DNA of 32,912 bases from Oscillospiraceae bacterium (GCA_009782405.1 WRJC01000032.1:1-32912); one strand, 5' to 3'; positions 14,487 to 23,033 are shown, counted from the stretch's first letter. The notes: generated from the sequence alone by a model not told the origin. Translations and numbers: made by a program.

Positions 14487-14792
14487 ATGCTGTCAATAGA
14501 GGAAATCAAGTCGTATATAACGCCCGTTGTTGAAAAATATCCTATAGAAAAAGTCATACTTTACGGCTCTTACGCCCGCGGGGACGCTTCCGATAAGAGC
14601 GATGTTGATTTGGTGGTTGAAAGCGGCGGGAAAATGCGAAACAGAAAAATCTTTGCGTTGGGCGGCGATTTGCTCATGGCTTTGCCCGTAAGGGTTGACG
14701 TGTACGATATCCTTGAGATAGCAAACCCGTCGGCCATGTACGACAACATCCAAAAGGAGGGGGTGATAATTTATGACGGTTCAAGACAATGA
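14487..14792 (+). CDS. MNT-type minimal nucleotidyltransferase (antitoxin of a HEPN/MNT pair)
   Basis: A 101-residue minimal nucleotidyltransferase. It has the GSYARGDASDKSDVDLVV signature (GS...D-x-D) and a third acidic position in VRVDVYD, so the catalytic triad looks intact. In HEPN/MNT toxin-antitoxin systems such proteins neutralise the HEPN RNase, in the MntA/HepT type by AMPylating it. GGGAGGA precedes the ATG. A HEPN gene is expected directly downstream but only a 25-residue ORF is found, overlapping this gene's 3' end. Confidence 0.85.
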   Translation: MLSIEEIKSYITPVVEKYPIEKVILYGSYARGDASDKSDVDLVVESGGKMRNRKIFALGGDLLMALPVRVDVYDILEIANPSAMYDNIQKEGVIIYDGSRQ

Positions 14793-14850
14793 GCGTTTTA
14801 AGAAAATGCATACATTCGCCAAAGACGCATTTTATATAATAATTTCATAA
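14773..14850 (+). pseudogene. Possible N-terminal remnant of a HEPN toxin gene
   Basis: A 25-codon ORF begins at ATG 14773, overlapping the end of the MNT gene by 20 nt as HEPN partners often do, with an AAGGAGGGGG stretch just upstream. Its residues (DNERFKKMHTFAKDAFYII) resemble the start of HEPN helices but are too short for certainty. It ends at TAA 14848-14850, where the 3' end of the convergent GNAT gene begins, so the rest may have been lost at that junction. Confidence 0.4.
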
Positions 14851-15284
14851 ACGCAATGTTGTTTTCGCCCGTTGTTTATATAATTGTAATCGTCTTCCGG
14901 CAAATCCAGCATGGCGATGAAATCTGCTCCCAACAGTTCGCAGATTCGGCGCGACGCTGTGTTTTCCGGGTCACATGTGATATATACAGACTTCATGCCA
15001 TGAGATTTCGCCAAAATCAACAATAATTTGCACGCTTTCAGCGAATACTTGTTGCCCCTGCACCGCTCGTCTATATCATACCCGATGTTCCCGCCATATT
15101 TTATGTGCCGGTTGCTTGTATCGCCGACGCGGAAAGAGCATCTGCCGACTACATCGTCATTGCCGCGTGTTTTTATGAAAAAACGGTGAGCCGGAGGATT
15201 ATCGCCATCTCCGTCCGACGATTGATATATCTCCAAATATATTTCGTCATCCGCCAGTTTTATATTTTTGAAAACTTCCGGCAT
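14832..15284 (-). CDS. GNAT-family N-acetyltransferase
   Basis: A 150-residue GNAT protein. The acetyl-CoA pyrophosphate-binding motif is seen in CRGNKYSLKACKLLLILAKSHGMKSVYITCDPENTASRRICELLGADF: motif A Arg/Gly loop, then the N-x-A-S-x-R-x-x-E helix. The N-terminal half (ADDEIYLEIYQSSDGD...FFIKTRGNDDVVGRCSFRVGD) gives the usual beta strands. Substrate unknown. AAGGAG precedes the ATG. It follows the DUF2271 lipoprotein gene by about 11 bp on the same strand. Confidence 0.88.
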   Translation of the reverse strand: MPEVFKNIKLADDEIYLEIYQSSDGDGDNPPAHRFFIKTRGNDDVVGRCSFRVGDTSNRHIKYGGNIGYDIDERCRGNKYSLKACKLLLILAKSHGMKSVYITCDPENTASRRICELLGADFIAMLDLPEDDYNYINNGRKQHCVYEIII

Positions 15285-15295
15285 AAATATTCTCC

Positions 15296-15964
15296 TTAGC
15301 GATCGGCGGCAGGCGCGAAGCTCGCCGTCACCGTTCCGATCATCGCGTTTTCGGGCGATTCGCCCGTGAGCGCGGGCTGGTTGCCCGATGCCTCGTAGTT
15401 ATATTCCGCGACGGCCGTCGCCGTGGCGGGCGCGTCGCCTATCGTTATCACGCCGGAGTACAGGACATAGTTTTTCCAGCGCAATGTCCCCTCGACGAAA
15501 AACTTGTACTCGCCGGGCGAGACTGTGTCGCCGTTTATGTCTTTGAGGTTCCATGCATAGGACTGGCGGCCCGACGTCTTCGGCGTCGCCCCCGCGATGG
15601 CGTCCACATAATAGTCGGGCATGGAGGCTATGCCGGATTTTCCGACCCACATGGCGATAGAATCCGGGCGGCTTTTGTGGCCTCCGCTTGCCGTCCATTT
15701 GGTCGCGCATACCGTGTTTATATAGTTCCCGTCCATGTCCTCGATCCATACCGCGAACTGATTGCTCGCAGACCCTGATTGCTTTTCATAATCGAACGCG
15801 ATAACGACTTCCCCCGGCGCAACGTCCTGCGCGACGGGTTCGTTTCCGGTTTGCGGCGGCGAATCGGGCGCTCCGGCCGACGACCCGTCATTTTTCGCGC
15901 AAGCGCACAGGATCATGGGTAAAAACGCCGCAATAACAATTGAAATATATATGCTTTTTTTCAT
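15296..15964 (-). CDS. DUF2271-type lipoprotein
   Basis: A 222-residue predicted lipoprotein. A signal peptide (MKKSIYISIVIAAFLPMILCAC) ends in a lipobox with the lipidated Cys, then a low-complexity linker rich in Gly, Pro and Ser. The domain from about residue 60 (WIEDMDGNYINTVCATKW ... ASMPDYYVDAIAGATPKTSGRQSYAWNLKD ... PGEYKFFVEGTLRWKN) matches the DUF2271 pattern, found next to flavin- or redox-related envelope proteins. Start 15964 is chosen for GGAG 7 nt upstream and because it begins the signal peptide. Function unknown; acts at the outer face of the membrane. Confidence 0.8.
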   Translation of the reverse strand: MKKSIYISIVIAAFLPMILCACAKNDGSSAGAPDSPPQTGNEPVAQDVAPGEVVIAFDYEKQSGSASNQFAVWIEDMDGNYINTVCATKWTASGGHKSRPDSIAMWVGKSGIASMPDYYVDAIAGATPKTSGRQSYAWNLKDINGDTVSPGEYKFFVEGTLRWKNYVLYSGVITIGDAPATATAVAEYNYEASGNQPALTGESPENAMIGTVTASFAPAADR

Positions 15965-15989
15965 AACATGTCTCCTTTTTTGTTTTCTG

Positions 15990-16583
15990 TTATAAGGACC
16001 GCTTCGCATTCGCCAGAATTATCTTGTCCGGCGGCAATTCCCCGGAGGCTGTTTTTCGCTCCATGAAAACATTCAATCGGCGGAAAAATTCCCGCACATC
16101 ATGAAAATCTTCCTTGCACATATTAAGATTGACGCGCCCGTGGCATGTCAGTTTCTTTTGGCCGTTAAATTCGTACAGCGTTTTTGCGAGGCAACCTTCG
16201 CCATAGCAATGGGTGCAATCTTTAAACGAATTAAATATTCGCTCTGAAAGCGGCATATCATTTTGCGCTATCCCAACAAGAGTTTCTTCCATGTAATCGG
16301 CTTTGCGGTGCCACGTTTCCGGCTTGCCCTTATGTATAATGTACCACCAGAAATTATGCGAAAATTGGCCACCCGATATTTTTAACGCATAGGATATGCC
16401 AAAATCAGACGCTACATAGGTGATTTTGCTGCCGTTTTTGTCAATCACACGCTTGAATTTCATCGGGCGCAAAGATTTCAGAAAACTGTCTGTTTCAATT
16501 ATCTCATTCCGAAACTCATCAGGCAGATTCGATATTATGCTATCAAATGTTGGTTTGGATTTATCGTTTGCTGTTTTTTCCAT
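15990..16583 (-). CDS. Conserved hypothetical Cys-containing protein
   Basis: A 197-residue protein I do not recognise. The C-terminal half contains CTHCYGEGC and, 22 residues on, TCHGRVNLNMC, a pattern that could bind a metal or form disulfides. The N-terminal half is soluble with aromatic-rich HNFWWYIIHKGKPETWH. No signal peptide or membrane segment. GGGGG-type ribosome binding site precedes the ATG. It is probably cotranscribed with the lipoprotein gene 25 bp downstream. Confidence 0.6.
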   Translation of the reverse strand: MEKTANDKSKPTFDSIISNLPDEFRNEIIETDSFLKSLRPMKFKRVIDKNGSKITYVASDFGISYALKISGGQFSHNFWWYIIHKGKPETWHRKADYMEETLVGIAQNDMPLSERIFNSFKDCTHCYGEGCLAKTLYEFNGQKKLTCHGRVNLNMCKEDFHDVREFFRRLNVFMERKTASGELPPDKIILANAKRSL

Positions 16584-16656
16584 ATGCTTTCCCCCTTTAT
16601 TTTATCTTATGATTATACAGCGGTAACACATCGCACAGTTATTTTTAGTCTTGATT

Positions 16657-19155
16657 TTACTGCACACGGACTATGTGATACGGCAAAGCGTGCTGCGGAT
16701 GCCAAATCCCCGGGTAAATAATACCGTCGCCTTCATGCGAAACGGCTTCAAAATACACAAGCAAATCCCATTCCGGCGTAATATAATTTCCCGGTATCTC
16801 GCCATGCCATGCGCCGTTTGAATACACAAGTTCGCCTGACAAAAACGCGCCCTCAAGCTGATTTGTATGACGGTAACGCACTCTCACATTCCCACGGAAA
16901 CCGTCCTGTGCGCATAATTCGAGCGTCACAGGCAAATCTTTGCCGGACGGACAATTTTTCGGGAGATTATCACTCCACGCGGGAGGAGAAATCCGTGCGG
17001 TTGGCATATGTATTTCATCAAACGGTAACGGTGCATCTTCAGCAATTTCTTTCAGTTTGGCAATATCCGCGCCTATCTCGGGAAAATAATCGCTCCATGT
17101 ACCCGTGCGGTATTTTCCCCCGCCTACCATAAAAACTAAATTTTTGTGGTATGCCTTTCCAAGTTCGGCAAGCGAGTTCCAATGTGCCCGCGTGTTTTTC
17201 ATATATTCAAGACTTGTGAATGCGTATCCTTTGCGTTTTCTTATTTCGCAAAGGCATAAAAATATTGCGGCGGCAATTTTATTTCTGTGATACAGCGCAA
17301 GTTCGCGCAGCATCATCAAATCAAGTTCCAATCCTCGAGCTTCAGGCCTGTCCGGCAATCCCAAACTACGAGCCTGTTCGAGATATTTTTGCGTATTGTT
17401 CGCCATGCTTTCAAGCCATGCCATGCGCTGATACGGCGTGTAACGCCCGTCCTCTCGGCTTTCAAGCGCGTCGCGTACATAATCTTCTATCGGATAAAAA
17501 AGCCCTGCGTCGGACGGTTCGGTATTCTGATAAGTAACGCATGAGTGTTTGAACGCCCGATTGTGATTATGTTCGGCGAACAACGCCGCTCCCGTAGATA
17601 ATTCCGCCCAGTAGTGCAGCTGCGGGTGAACGGGCATATGCGAAGCGACGATAAACGGCACGATACGGCTTGCCACGGAAACAGCCGCAAGAAGCGGGTC
17701 AGCCGCCGCTCCGAAATGCTGTTTCATCGGTCTCAGCCATGCTTCGCCGACTTCTCTCAAATCATATCCGATACGCCCGAATAACCGCCAAAAGAGCCAA
17801 TAACGTTCGTCTTCATATTTGCCAAAACGCATTTTCGGGTCGTCGAAAATATGCCAGCCCGTATACATCATGTCCTGTGCGCCGCCTTTTAAAGATAACG
17901 GCGGCATCAATTCAAACCCCACAGCGTCGCCAAGTTCAAGGCTCGCTATAAAGCGCCGGACATAATCGGGGTCGCCCCATGTAAATAAATCCGTGGAGCC
18001 GTCGTTCCACAGACGATATAAAAAGTCGTGGAGGCGCGGCTTTTTGTGCATGTCCGCGTAACTGTACCTACGCGAGTGATTCAGGTTTTCAAACCGTTTC
18101 AATTCTTCTGTACGCATACGCGTAAGATGATAGGGCAAGCCTGCCTGTTCGCACCAATATTTAGTCGATACGGTGAGTTCAAAACCCTGTTCTTTCGCGT
18201 AAGCTATCATGTTATCCGTCAGACCTTTCGCTCGTAAATCGAGTTTGACTTTGCGCCCTGTATCTTTCGCGTCCGCCAATCCGTCAATCATTCTGCACCA
18301 GAAATCCTCCGCCGTGATATGCGTTCCGACACCCGATTCGTGATTTACCCTGAACTGTATCATATCTATTTCAGGGCATTGCAGTGCAAGTTCGCGTATT
18401 CCTGCGGCGCAATACGCGGAAAGATTATCGGCGTCAATGCCTTCAACCATAGCGGTTTGATCGGACGTCCACAGCGACTGCTGCCATGTGGCGAATACAA
18501 ATTCCATTCCATATTCGTGAACGAGCCGGCCTAATTTACGAAGTGCGTCAAGATGTACGGTACGGTTAAGTCCCGGCGTTATGACTTTTACGCCGGGATA
18601 TTCAGGGACATCGACAAAGAACGGATACGGCGGGGAGAGATACGGCGTATCAAATCCCACGAGCAAAACAAGCCTGTTGAAACGCACCGCGAGCAATTCT
18701 TCAAGATACCAGCGCCAATATTTTTCGTCCATCCACCACTCGCAGTCGCCGGTGTTGGCGATCAGCCGATCCATGCCGCGTATTTTCGTGTGCGGCGATT
18801 GATTCAGGCCTTCGAGTTTGTCCAACGCCCGTTCGCCGCAACTTTCCACGCGCTCCGCCATTTCCATTAAAGCGTAGGCGAGCCCGCGTTCGTCGCTGCC
18901 GGAAATAACGCGGGCCGCCCCGAAAGACATAAACTGCACGCTTTCGGGTGCGGTCAGTTTATCGCGAAGAAGATTGCCCGCGAGCGCGTCGGTATTTTTC
19001 GCGGCGATAATTATGCGTTCAGGCAATTCTCCCGTCCATGTTATACGTTTTTCAAAAGCTATTCCGGCTTGTTCAAGCGCATTTGTGAACCGTTTCATCG
19101 CTATACCGGAAACTTGGTCCGGCGTCGTGCGGTCAACCAATATCCATGTTTTCAT
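16657..19155 (-). CDS. Large glycoside hydrolase-like protein (GH67N/GH20b-type N-terminal domain)
   Basis: An 832-residue cytosolic protein. Residues about 1-115 look like the GH67/GH20 N-terminal domain (IIIAAKNTDALAG... and ISGSDERGLAYALMEMAERVE, the S-x-R-G-L-x-Y-x-x-x-E helix). A TIM-barrel-like central region follows (LLAVRFNRLVLLVGFDTPY, GMEFVFATWQQSLW, DMIQFRVNHESGVG, FELTVSTKYWCEQAG, DLFTWGDPDY). The C-terminal ~200 residues include a helical part and a beta-rich end. No signal peptide. I cannot assign an exact GH family or catalytic residues; the E in RVNHESGVG is a candidate. GAAGGA upstream of the ATG. It lies 48 bp after the GH-A clan gene, likely one operon. Confidence 0.7.
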   Translation of the reverse strand: MKTWILVDRTTPDQVSGIAMKRFTNALEQAGIAFEKRITWTGELPERIIIAAKNTDALAGNLLRDKLTAPESVQFMSFGAARVISGSDERGLAYALMEMAERVESCGERALDKLEGLNQSPHTKIRGMDRLIANTGDCEWWMDEKYWRWYLEELLAVRFNRLVLLVGFDTPYLSPPYPFFVDVPEYPGVKVITPGLNRTVHLDALRKLGRLVHEYGMEFVFATWQQSLWTSDQTAMVEGIDADNLSAYCAAGIRELALQCPEIDMIQFRVNHESGVGTHITAEDFWCRMIDGLADAKDTGRKVKLDLRAKGLTDNMIAYAKEQGFELTVSTKYWCEQAGLPYHLTRMRTEELKRFENLNHSRRYSYADMHKKPRLHDFLYRLWNDGSTDLFTWGDPDYVRRFIASLELGDAVGFELMPPLSLKGGAQDMMYTGWHIFDDPKMRFGKYEDERYWLFWRLFGRIGYDLREVGEAWLRPMKQHFGAAADPLLAAVSVASRIVPFIVASHMPVHPQLHYWAELSTGAALFAEHNHNRAFKHSCVTYQNTEPSDAGLFYPIEDYVRDALESREDGRYTPYQRMAWLESMANNTQKYLEQARSLGLPDRPEARGLELDLMMLRELALYHRNKIAAAIFLCLCEIRKRKGYAFTSLEYMKNTRAHWNSLAELGKAYHKNLVFMVGGGKYRTGTWSDYFPEIGADIAKLKEIAEDAPLPFDEIHMPTARISPPAWSDNLPKNCPSGKDLPVTLELCAQDGFRGNVRVRYRHTNQLEGAFLSGELVYSNGAWHGEIPGNYITPEWDLLVYFEAVSHEGDGIIYPGIWHPQHALPYHIVRVQ

Positions 19156-19203
19156 TTAACATATTCCTTCATACCCAATTATGCTTCTCCTGGTCGATTT
19201 TTT

Positions 19204-20232
19204 TTAAAAACACGATTTTATTCCGTCTTTAAGCGCGTAGTAGGCGGGTTTGGGTTTTTGCCCGCAGTCGACGCAGCCCCATGCGCATTCCGCCGGGCAA
19301 TCCGCTTCGCCGCACTGCCAGCATTGCGCCGTGTCGCTCCACCTGAAAAAGAAATTGCCGATGACATCGGGGTGCTCCGCGAAAACGGGAAGGCATTCGC
19401 TGACATACCGCGCCTGTTCTTCCGGCGTATGTCCCATGCCCCAGGTCATCGTCCAGTATTTGTGGCGGCATACATCTTGGTTGTAGTGGTTTTTGCGCTC
19501 GATGTCCGTGTATTTTTGCCCCCATTGCAGCGACGAGAAACCCCATTCGTTTATTATGATCGGCTTGCCTGACAATTTCGCGGTTTCGTCGATATACGGT
19601 TTCCACGAATGCGGCCCGCCCTGCTGCCAGGAACCCATATAGCCGTCAATTCCCAAGTAAGAAAACGGCGAATCGGGCACGGCGTACATTTCGCCCATGA
19701 GCATACGGGCGTAGTCGTTTATATATCCGAGGTTTATTCCGCACCGGGCTTCAGGGTTGCCGCTTATCACGCCCCTTGCCGCGTTGAGCAAAAACCTGAC
19801 ATTGTCTTTTTTCGACAGCGGGCCGTAAAATATTTCTATGTCCGGCTCGTTGGCGATTTGCCACCATGTGACGCGGCCTTTCGTGTATTCGCCGACAAAC
19901 GCCGCAGCTTCAAACAGCAGCTTTTGATAGCGGTCTTCCGACGGGTCGCCCAAATACCGGGACACTGCGCGCGAATAGACCGTTTTCCCCTCCTCCGGAA
20001 CATAGCGCATCGAGCCCGGCCCGGTAAAGGAACAGAGGATCTCAAATCCCTCCGAGCGGAATTTTTCGATTTGTCTGTCCGCGTTCAAAAAGTTTTTTGA
20101 GAGCGTGCCTTTTTCGTCGCCAAACGGGAACGGGTACCCCTGCCGCACCCATTTTACGCCGAGCTCGCGCATGAGCGCGAAATCGGGGCTGCCGTGCGCC
20201 GGGGTTATGCCTTTCATGTGGTTTTGTTTCAT
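19204..20232 (-). CDS. Clan GH-A glycoside hydrolase-like protein
   Basis: A 342-residue TIM-barrel hydrolase of clan GH-A (GH5/GH39/GH53-like). The acid/base Glu is in IANEPD (residue 129) and the nucleophile Glu in IINEWGFSS (residue 229), about 100 residues apart as expected. An aromatic WQIANEPDIEIFYGPLSK region follows strand 4. The tail is Cys-rich (CWQCGEADCPAECAWGCVDCG) before the PKPAYYALK end that closes many such barrels. No signal peptide. Start 20232 (MKQNHMKG) chosen for a GGGGA site upstream. Substrate unknown; a beta-linked plant or host glycan is a guess. Confidence 0.8.
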   Translation of the reverse strand: MKQNHMKGITPAHGSPDFALMRELGVKWVRQGYPFPFGDEKGTLSKNFLNADRQIEKFRSEGFEILCSFTGPGSMRYVPEEGKTVYSRAVSRYLGDPSEDRYQKLLFEAAAFVGEYTKGRVTWWQIANEPDIEIFYGPLSKKDNVRFLLNAARGVISGNPEARCGINLGYINDYARMLMGEMYAVPDSPFSYLGIDGYMGSWQQGGPHSWKPYIDETAKLSGKPIIINEWGFSSLQWGQKYTDIERKNHYNQDVCRHKYWTMTWGMGHTPEEQARYVSECLPVFAEHPDVIGNFFFRWSDTAQCWQCGEADCPAECAWGCVDCGQKPKPAYYALKDGIKSCF

Positions 20233-20267
20233 GTGGATTCCCCTTTCTTTTTGTTTATAACAAAACA

Positions 20268-20284
20268 TTGAAAACGGTTTTTAA
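20268..20284. promoter_or_regulatory. LacI/CcpA-type operator-like palindrome
   Basis: TTGAAAAC, G, GTTTTTAA: one mismatch from a perfect dyad, and one mismatch from the cre pattern WTGNAANCGNWNNCW. It lies in the divergent gap between the GH-A clan gene and the lipoprotein gene. No matching regulator gene is in the window. Confidence 0.4.
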
Positions 20285-20360
20285 TTTTTGTGAAATTCTG
20301 TTTATATATCCCCCCATAGGCCAAAGGTGCCAAAAACGGCGAAAAAGTTACAATTTACGC

Positions 20361-20389
20361 TTGAAAAGCCCGGAATATGGTGGTAAAAT
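20361..20389 (+). promoter_or_regulatory. Sigma-A-like promoter of lipoprotein gene
   Basis: TTGAAA (20361-20366), 17-nt spacer, TAAAAT (20384-20389), 35 nt before the ATG at 20424. Confidence 0.55.
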
Positions 20390-20423
20390 GGAAAGCGAAA
20401 AACCAAAGAAGGAGGCCAAACAA

Positions 20424-20948
20424 ATGAAGAAAACATTTATTTTACTGTTCGCTGTTTTTTTCGCGCTGTCGCTGTTTTCCTGCGGCGCCGAAGCGGGCAA
20501 ATCGACAGATCTCGCGGGGAGCTGGCTCTGCGAAACCCAAAGCGCCCACGGCTATGCCTCGTATTATTGGAGCTTTGGGGCGGACGGCCGCTTTGCCTGC
20601 TATTTTGCCGGCTTCGAGTCCCCTTTGGGCGATGTCCCGCATTCCATGAGCGAAAATTTCATGACAGGAAAGTTTCGCGAAAACGGAGGAACCGTCGAAT
20701 GCAGCGAGGTGCATATCGATTCATGCTTTGAATTCGGAGGCGAGTGGCGGTATTTCGAAAAAAGGGAGCCCGCCGAAATCGCCGATATGCTTTTGAAAAC
20801 GCCCCTGACAGAATCGGAGGGCGCCGACGATTTCTCATTTGAGTTCGAACTAAAAAACGCCGCGACTCTGCGCATCGCCATCGACCGCGGCGTCCCCCCC
20901 TATCAGTATGACATGGATTTCGAATATATCGATGCCAAAACCGATTGA
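20424..20948 (+). CDS. Small lipoprotein, function unknown
   Basis: A 174-residue predicted lipoprotein: signal peptide MKKTFILLFAVFFALSLFSC with an LFSC lipobox. The mature part begins GAEAGKSTDLAGSWLCETQ..., a 'G-x-W' start reminiscent of lipocalin-like or DUF-type beta-barrel lipoproteins (GSWLCETQ ... WSFGADGRFACYF ... GKFRENGGTVECSEV). No family was assigned. AAGGAGG lies 9 nt before the ATG; the longer in-frame start at 20268 overlaps the regulatory region and is not supported. Confidence 0.7.
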   Translation: MKKTFILLFAVFFALSLFSCGAEAGKSTDLAGSWLCETQSAHGYASYYWSFGADGRFACYFAGFESPLGDVPHSMSENFMTGKFRENGGTVECSEVHIDSCFEFGGEWRYFEKREPAEIADMLLKTPLTESEGADDFSFEFELKNAATLRIAIDRGVPPYQYDMDFEYIDAKTD

Positions 20949-21168
20949 CAGCTTCCTCCGCCTTTTAAATTGCTATGTTTTCCTCTTTCGCGTATTTTCG
21001 CATATACGCCGCCACTTTTCTAAAATTCAACCATTTATTTAATTATGTATAGCATTATATCATAAAAATATATTTCAATTGTAAACTTTTTGGTCTATCC
21101 TGACAAAATTATGATATAATAAATACATGAATGACAATTTTGACATTAATTAACAAGGTGGTTTTGAC

Positions 21169-21684
21169 ATGGTAAAATTGGAGAAATTCGAAATCGTAAA
21201 ATTCGGTCCCTACAGATTCATAGGCAAATCCGTGTATGCGCGCTGCGGGCAATCCCCTTATATATTCGGCGGATTGTGGGGCAACGACGAATGGATTTTC
21301 AAAAAATTGAACACTATGAAGGAATATGCTACCGCTGAAAATGACGATGTCGGATTTATGACCCGCGACAAGTATGATGAGCAAAAAAAGTTACTTGGAT
21401 ATACCGTCGGCAGATTCATGAAAGCAGATACCCCTGTTCCCGCCGAATTGGTGGGAACCGATTATGAAATGGACTATTTTGATATTCCCGCCATGTATGT
21501 GGCCAAGGGATTTGTGAGCAAAGATGTAGATGCCTGGCAATATGTGCAAAGGCTGACCCACGAAGCGATCGGGCAACAGGCAAAATACATCGCAACGGAT
21601 GAATTTTGCGCCGAAATCTATGTCAACCCAAACGTCGACGCAAGTTCCTTTTATGGGTATTACGTCAGCGTCAAGGAAAAATAG
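21169..21684 (+). CDS. GyrI-like small-molecule-binding domain protein
   Basis: A 171-residue stand-alone effector-binding domain of the GyrI/AraC-effector type. Features are the N-terminal KFEIVKFGPYRFIGKSVYAR strand, a FMKADTPVPAEL segment, the PAMYVAKGFVSKD strand and a C-terminal AEIYVNP...SSFYGYYVSVK strand. Such proteins bind hydrophobic or cationic small molecules; some act as hydrolases or as drug sequestration proteins. No DNA-binding domain is attached. AAGGTGG precedes the ATG, and a TATAAT-containing AT-rich stretch lies near 21115. Confidence 0.8.
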   Translation: MVKLEKFEIVKFGPYRFIGKSVYARCGQSPYIFGGLWGNDEWIFKKLNTMKEYATAENDDVGFMTRDKYDEQKKLLGYTVGRFMKADTPVPAELVGTDYEMDYFDIPAMYVAKGFVSKDVDAWQYVQRLTHEAIGQQAKYIATDEFCAEIYVNPNVDASSFYGYYVSVKEK

Positions 21685-21809
21685 CCGTCAAAAAACGCCG
21701 TCCCGGACATTTCGTCTACCGCATATTTCGCGCTTTGTCAAGCCCCGGCGCAAAAAACATTGACATTGCGGAGAATATGCGGTATACTATGTCGGAGGGG
21801 TGATTTAAA

Positions 21810-22250
21810 ATGAGCGAAAGAGAAGAAAAGGCGACAAATCTGTTTTCTAAAGGATACAACTGCGCCCAATCCGTTTTAGGCGCGTATTGCGAAAAATCGG
21901 GGCTGAACCCGGATACCGCGCTAAAACTCGCCAACGGGTTTGGAGGCGGCGCGCGCTGCGGCGAGCTTTGCGGGGCCGTGTCCGGCGCGATAATGGCCAT
22001 CGGCCTGAAATGCGGGTTTTGCGTCGAGGGGGATCTCGCGCAAAAAGGATACTGCAACAAAAAGACATATGAATTCATGGAAAAGTTCAAGGAAAAAAAC
22101 GGCTCAGCACTTTGCCGCGATTTGTTGGGCATCGACATACGCCATCCGGACGACCACAACGCGCCGGCCGCGAAAGAAGCCCACAGAACCATATGCCCGG
22201 AGCTGGTGGCTTCGGCTGTGCGCATATTGGAAACCATGGATTTTTTATGA
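21810..22250 (+). CDS. C_GCAxxG_C_C family redox protein
   Basis: A 146-residue protein of the C_GCAxxG_C_C family. The defining motif YNCAQSVLGAYC is followed by GGGARCGELCGAVSGAIMAIGLKCG and later Cys (SALCRDLLG, TICPELV). The family is common in strict anaerobes and believed to be redox active or metal binding, often next to ferredoxins or oxidoreductases. GGAGGGG precedes the ATG. It follows the GyrI-like gene by 125 bp on the same strand and ends at a structured hairpin element. Confidence 0.9.
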   Translation: MSEREEKATNLFSKGYNCAQSVLGAYCEKSGLNPDTALKLANGFGGGARCGELCGAVSGAIMAIGLKCGFCVEGDLAQKGYCNKKTYEFMEKFKEKNGSALCRDLLGIDIRHPDDHNAPAAKEAHRTICPELVASAVRILETMDFL

Positions 22251-22252
22251 AT

Positions 22253-22319
22253 AACCCGAAAAGAGGTTAGTTCCCATTTTGGGAACTAACCTCGAACAGT
22301 TGTTCATTTCGGGTTTTTT
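22253..22319 (+). terminator. Three-way-junction hairpin ending in a T-tract
   Basis: Outer stem AACCCGAAA (22253-22261) with TTTCGGGTT (22307-22315), followed by T6. Inside are two hairpins: a perfect 13-bp stem (GAGGTTAGTTCCC 22263-22275 with GGGAACTAACCTC 22281-22293) and GAACA/TGTTC (22294-22305). It lies between convergent genes and overlaps the last codons of the MBL gene. It probably terminates plus-strand transcription; the branched form is unusual. Confidence 0.75.
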
Positions 22320-22939
22320 GGCATATACAGGCCGTAGTGGGAGGTCAACACGATTTCGCTGCCTTTCATGGTTTCGCCGAGTTTTTCTATGGATTCCCCG
22401 GCGGTTTTTTTATCCATGGTGAAAGGGTGAATCTGCGGGCCACCGCTGCCAAGCCCGAATGCGTCGCCGGTGAACAGATATTTTCCGTCGACAAGATAGG
22501 CCATCGAGCCGGGCGTGTGCCCGGGAGCCTTGATGCATTCGATCGCGCGGTCGCCAAGACTCAGCTTTTGCCCGTCCCCGACCAGGCCCGCGCTACCCGG
22601 CGCCATTCCGCCCGGCAGCGCGTTATAGCCCAAAAGCGGGCTGCGCTTCGCGGTGCCGTCGATCATTTGGGCTTCGTCTTCGCCCATGTAAATTTTGGCC
22701 CGGGCGAAAATTGCCAGCGCCGCCGTATGGTCGTAATCGGAATGGGTCAAAAAAACAGATTTCACTTCGGGCAGGCCGATTTCAAATTCGGCCAGCCTTT
22801 TTTTTGCCGTGTTCGCATTCGAACCCGCGTCGATTGCGATATAGCCGTCGCTTGCCTTTATTACATACAGGCAGTTTCTTTGATTTTGGATCGCATATAT
22901 TCCGGTTTCAAAGATTTCGCCGGATTTCGCGGGTTTCAT
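22304..22939 (-). CDS. Metallo-beta-lactamase-fold hydrolase with variant metal motif
   Basis: A 211-residue MBL-fold protein. The fold is clear from AIQNQRNCLYVIKASDGYIAIDAGSN, the motif THSDYDHTAAL, the later His in APGHTPGSMAYLV, the Asp in LFTGDAFG, and SHYG near the end. The metal motif is H-S-D-Y-D-H instead of H-x-H-x-D-H: the second His is Asp. ATG 22939 is the first ATG but has no clear ribosome binding site; TTG starts at 22963 or 22981 with a GGGGGG stretch nearby are possible. Substrate unknown (thioester or lactone hydrolases are relatives). Confidence 0.85.
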   Translation of the reverse strand: MKPAKSGEIFETGIYAIQNQRNCLYVIKASDGYIAIDAGSNANTAKKRLAEFEIGLPEVKSVFLTHSDYDHTAALAIFARAKIYMGEDEAQMIDGTAKRSPLLGYNALPGGMAPGSAGLVGDGQKLSLGDRAIECIKAPGHTPGSMAYLVDGKYLFTGDAFGLGSGGPQIHPFTMDKKTAGESIEKLGETMKGSEIVLTSHYGLYMPKNPK

Positions 22940-23016
22940 CGCCAATATGGAAAATATTCCCAAATTTATCCCCCCAAGCAAATATAGTTTATGCCATTAT
23001 ACCACATTTTCGCATT

Positions 23017-23033
23017 TTTTGCAAATGGCAAAA
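23017..23033. promoter_or_regulatory. Inverted repeat upstream of the glycosidase operon
   Basis: TTTTGC (23017-23022), 5-nt spacer, GCAAAA (23028-23033): a perfect dyad just upstream of the -35 box (23040). Candidate operator for a sugar regulator. Confidence 0.35.
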
